From JAIRTY01 sp050257395 (GTDB taxonomy: Bacteria; Actinomycetota; Actinomycetes; Streptosporangiales; Streptosporangiaceae), in the NCBI GenBank assembly GCA_050257395.1, contig JBLMWU010000256.1:1-15357 (forward strand): a stretch of 15,357 bases of DNA, given 5' to 3'. Made by a program: the position numbers and the translations under genes. Below, one piece after another: positions 14,861 to 15,357 of this stretch. The notes under the pieces were generated by a model. It made no database searches. It was not told the origin of the DNA and was given only the letters and a program-made list of their open reading frames with translations. Position 1 is the stretch's first letter; each line of letters opens with the position of its first letter.

Positions 14861-15111
14861 GTGAGCGTCAGCCCTTTCAGCCGCTCCCGCACCTGCGCGG
14901 CAGATGGGTTGGTGAGGGCGGTCCCGTCGGGGAAGACCACGGTTGGCACCGTCTGGTTCCCCCCGTTCACGGACATCACGTAGTCCGCTGCGGCCGGGTC
15001 CTGTTCGATGTTGATCTCGGTGATCTCGATTCCTTCCCGCGCCAGCTGGCTCTTGAGCCGCCGGCAGAATCCGCACCAAGGGGTCGAGTACATCGTCACG
15101 GACTGGGACAC
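14857..15111 (-). CDS. Mycoredoxin / glutaredoxin-like thiol oxidoreductase
   Basis: A small thioredoxin-fold protein of 84 aa that in actinobacteria reduces mixed disulfides formed with mycothiol. The active site is TPWCGFC with Cys13 and Cys16. The cis-proline loop QTVPTVV has Pro56, followed by FPDGTALTNPS, the pattern seen in Mycobacterium Mrx1, whose active site I recall as CGYC; here the third position is Phe. There is no signal peptide, so it is cytosolic. The start is GTG 15109-15111 with CGAGGAGA at 15119-15126; an ATG six codons in (MYSTPWC) would truncate strand 1 of the fold. Its stop codon overlaps the ANTAR start, so the two proteins are probably made together. This family is close to restricted to Actinomycetota and supports the taxonomic call. 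Confidence 0.92.
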   Translation of the reverse strand: MSQSVTMYSTPWCGFCRRLKSQLAREGIEITEINIEQDPAAADYVMSVNGGNQTVPTVVFPDGTALTNPSAAQVRERLKGLTLT

Positions 15112-15357
15112 GCGCCCGTCTCCTCGTCTTGCTCAGGATAGTTCTGCCTCCTCAACACCGTGGCCACCTGCCTGCTTCCCGCGCCTGTCGGCGCCATGCG
15201 CGAAGATGGATCGCCCGCCCCGGCCCGAGCGAGCCAAAGGGCCGCGCCGCCGTCTGGACTGACGAGCGACGAGCGCAGCGAGGAGCGAGGAGGGAAGACG
15301 GCGGGCTCCAGCGGCCCGGAGGCGAGCGAGGGCCCGCCAAATGAGTATCCGGGCCGG
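15112..15357. other. Gene-free right edge with ribosome site and repeats
   Basis: I see no convincing gene here; short open frames lack family features. It contains the mycoredoxin ribosome site (15119-15126), presumably its promoter to the right of that, and the nested inverted repeats listed separately. A neighbouring gene may end or start just beyond the window. Confidence 0.5.
15247..15338. repeat. Nested inverted repeats around a purine-rich heptamer array
   Basis: CCGCCGTCT (15247-15255) and AGACGGCGG (15296-15304) are exact inverted arms. The interval holds GACGAGC (15261-15267), GACGAGC (15268-15274), GCAGC, GAGGAGC (15280-15286) and GAGGAGG (15287-15293). A second exact pair follows, GGCGGGC (15300-15306) with GCCCGCC (15332-15338), containing CTCC/GGAG (15306-15309, 15318-15321). 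The two structures share bases and could be alternative folds. A terminator or dispersed intergenic repeat is possible. Confidence 0.55.

Noticed and set aside
14861..15079. N-terminal extension of the ANTAR protein
   Set aside because: It is an out-of-frame reading of the mycoredoxin gene; ATG 14860 overlaps its stop as ATGA.

Overview
The window is about 70% or more G+C, with GTG and TTG starts, tightly packed genes and strong third-position GC bias. It also encodes a mycoredoxin-type glutaredoxin and an ANTAR regulator. Together these point to a high-GC Actinomycetota chromosome, probably a mycelial, Streptomyces-like or Streptosporangiales-like actinomycete. I cannot place it at genus level from sequence alone. 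No tRNA, rRNA, CRISPR array, transposase or integrase is visible.

Layout. (1) 2-1417 (+): the 3' part of a secreted cell-wall hydrolase with a lysozyme-like/SLT domain followed by an NlpC/P60 endopeptidase. It meets a ROK-family repressor gene (1414-2595, -) tail to tail with overlapping stop codons. (2) 2596-2872: a divergent control region with a perfect 13-nt palindrome AGGAAA-C-TTTCCT. (3) 2873-7615 (+): a four-gene operon of lipoprotein sugar-binding protein, two permeases and a cytosolic GH3 (NagZ-like) beta-N-acetylhexosaminidase. Each junction is a 4-base start/stop overlap. No ATPase is encoded, so a shared MsiK-type ATPase is implied. The palindrome and gene set resemble the CsnR-controlled chitosan/chito-oligosaccharide uptake operon of Streptomyces, but muropeptide sugar uptake is also possible. 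(4) 7683-8600 (+): a secreted SGNH/GDSL esterase that converges, with a 20-base overlap, on cyanophycin synthetase. (5) 8581-12166 (-): a cyanophycinase-cyanophycin synthetase pair (cphB then cphA), which break down and make the nitrogen-storage polymer. (6) 12208-14073 (-): a large multi-spanning membrane protein resembling GT-C glycosyltransferases. (7) 14228-15111 (-): mycoredoxin followed by an ANTAR-domain RNA-binding regulator, overlapping by ATGA and ending at a strong hairpin. (8) 15112-15357: no gene, but nested inverted repeats and a purine-rich heptamer repeat.

How the parts fit. The left half is a sugar-uptake module: the ROK repressor probably controls itself and the ABC operon, and the GH3 enzyme cleaves what is imported. 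The right half holds a nitrogen/carbon storage module. I found two in-frame TTA leucine codons in the window, one in the SGNH esterase and one in cyanophycin synthetase. In streptomycetes TTA codons make translation depend on the developmental tRNA bldA, so both genes may be tied to the developmental programme.
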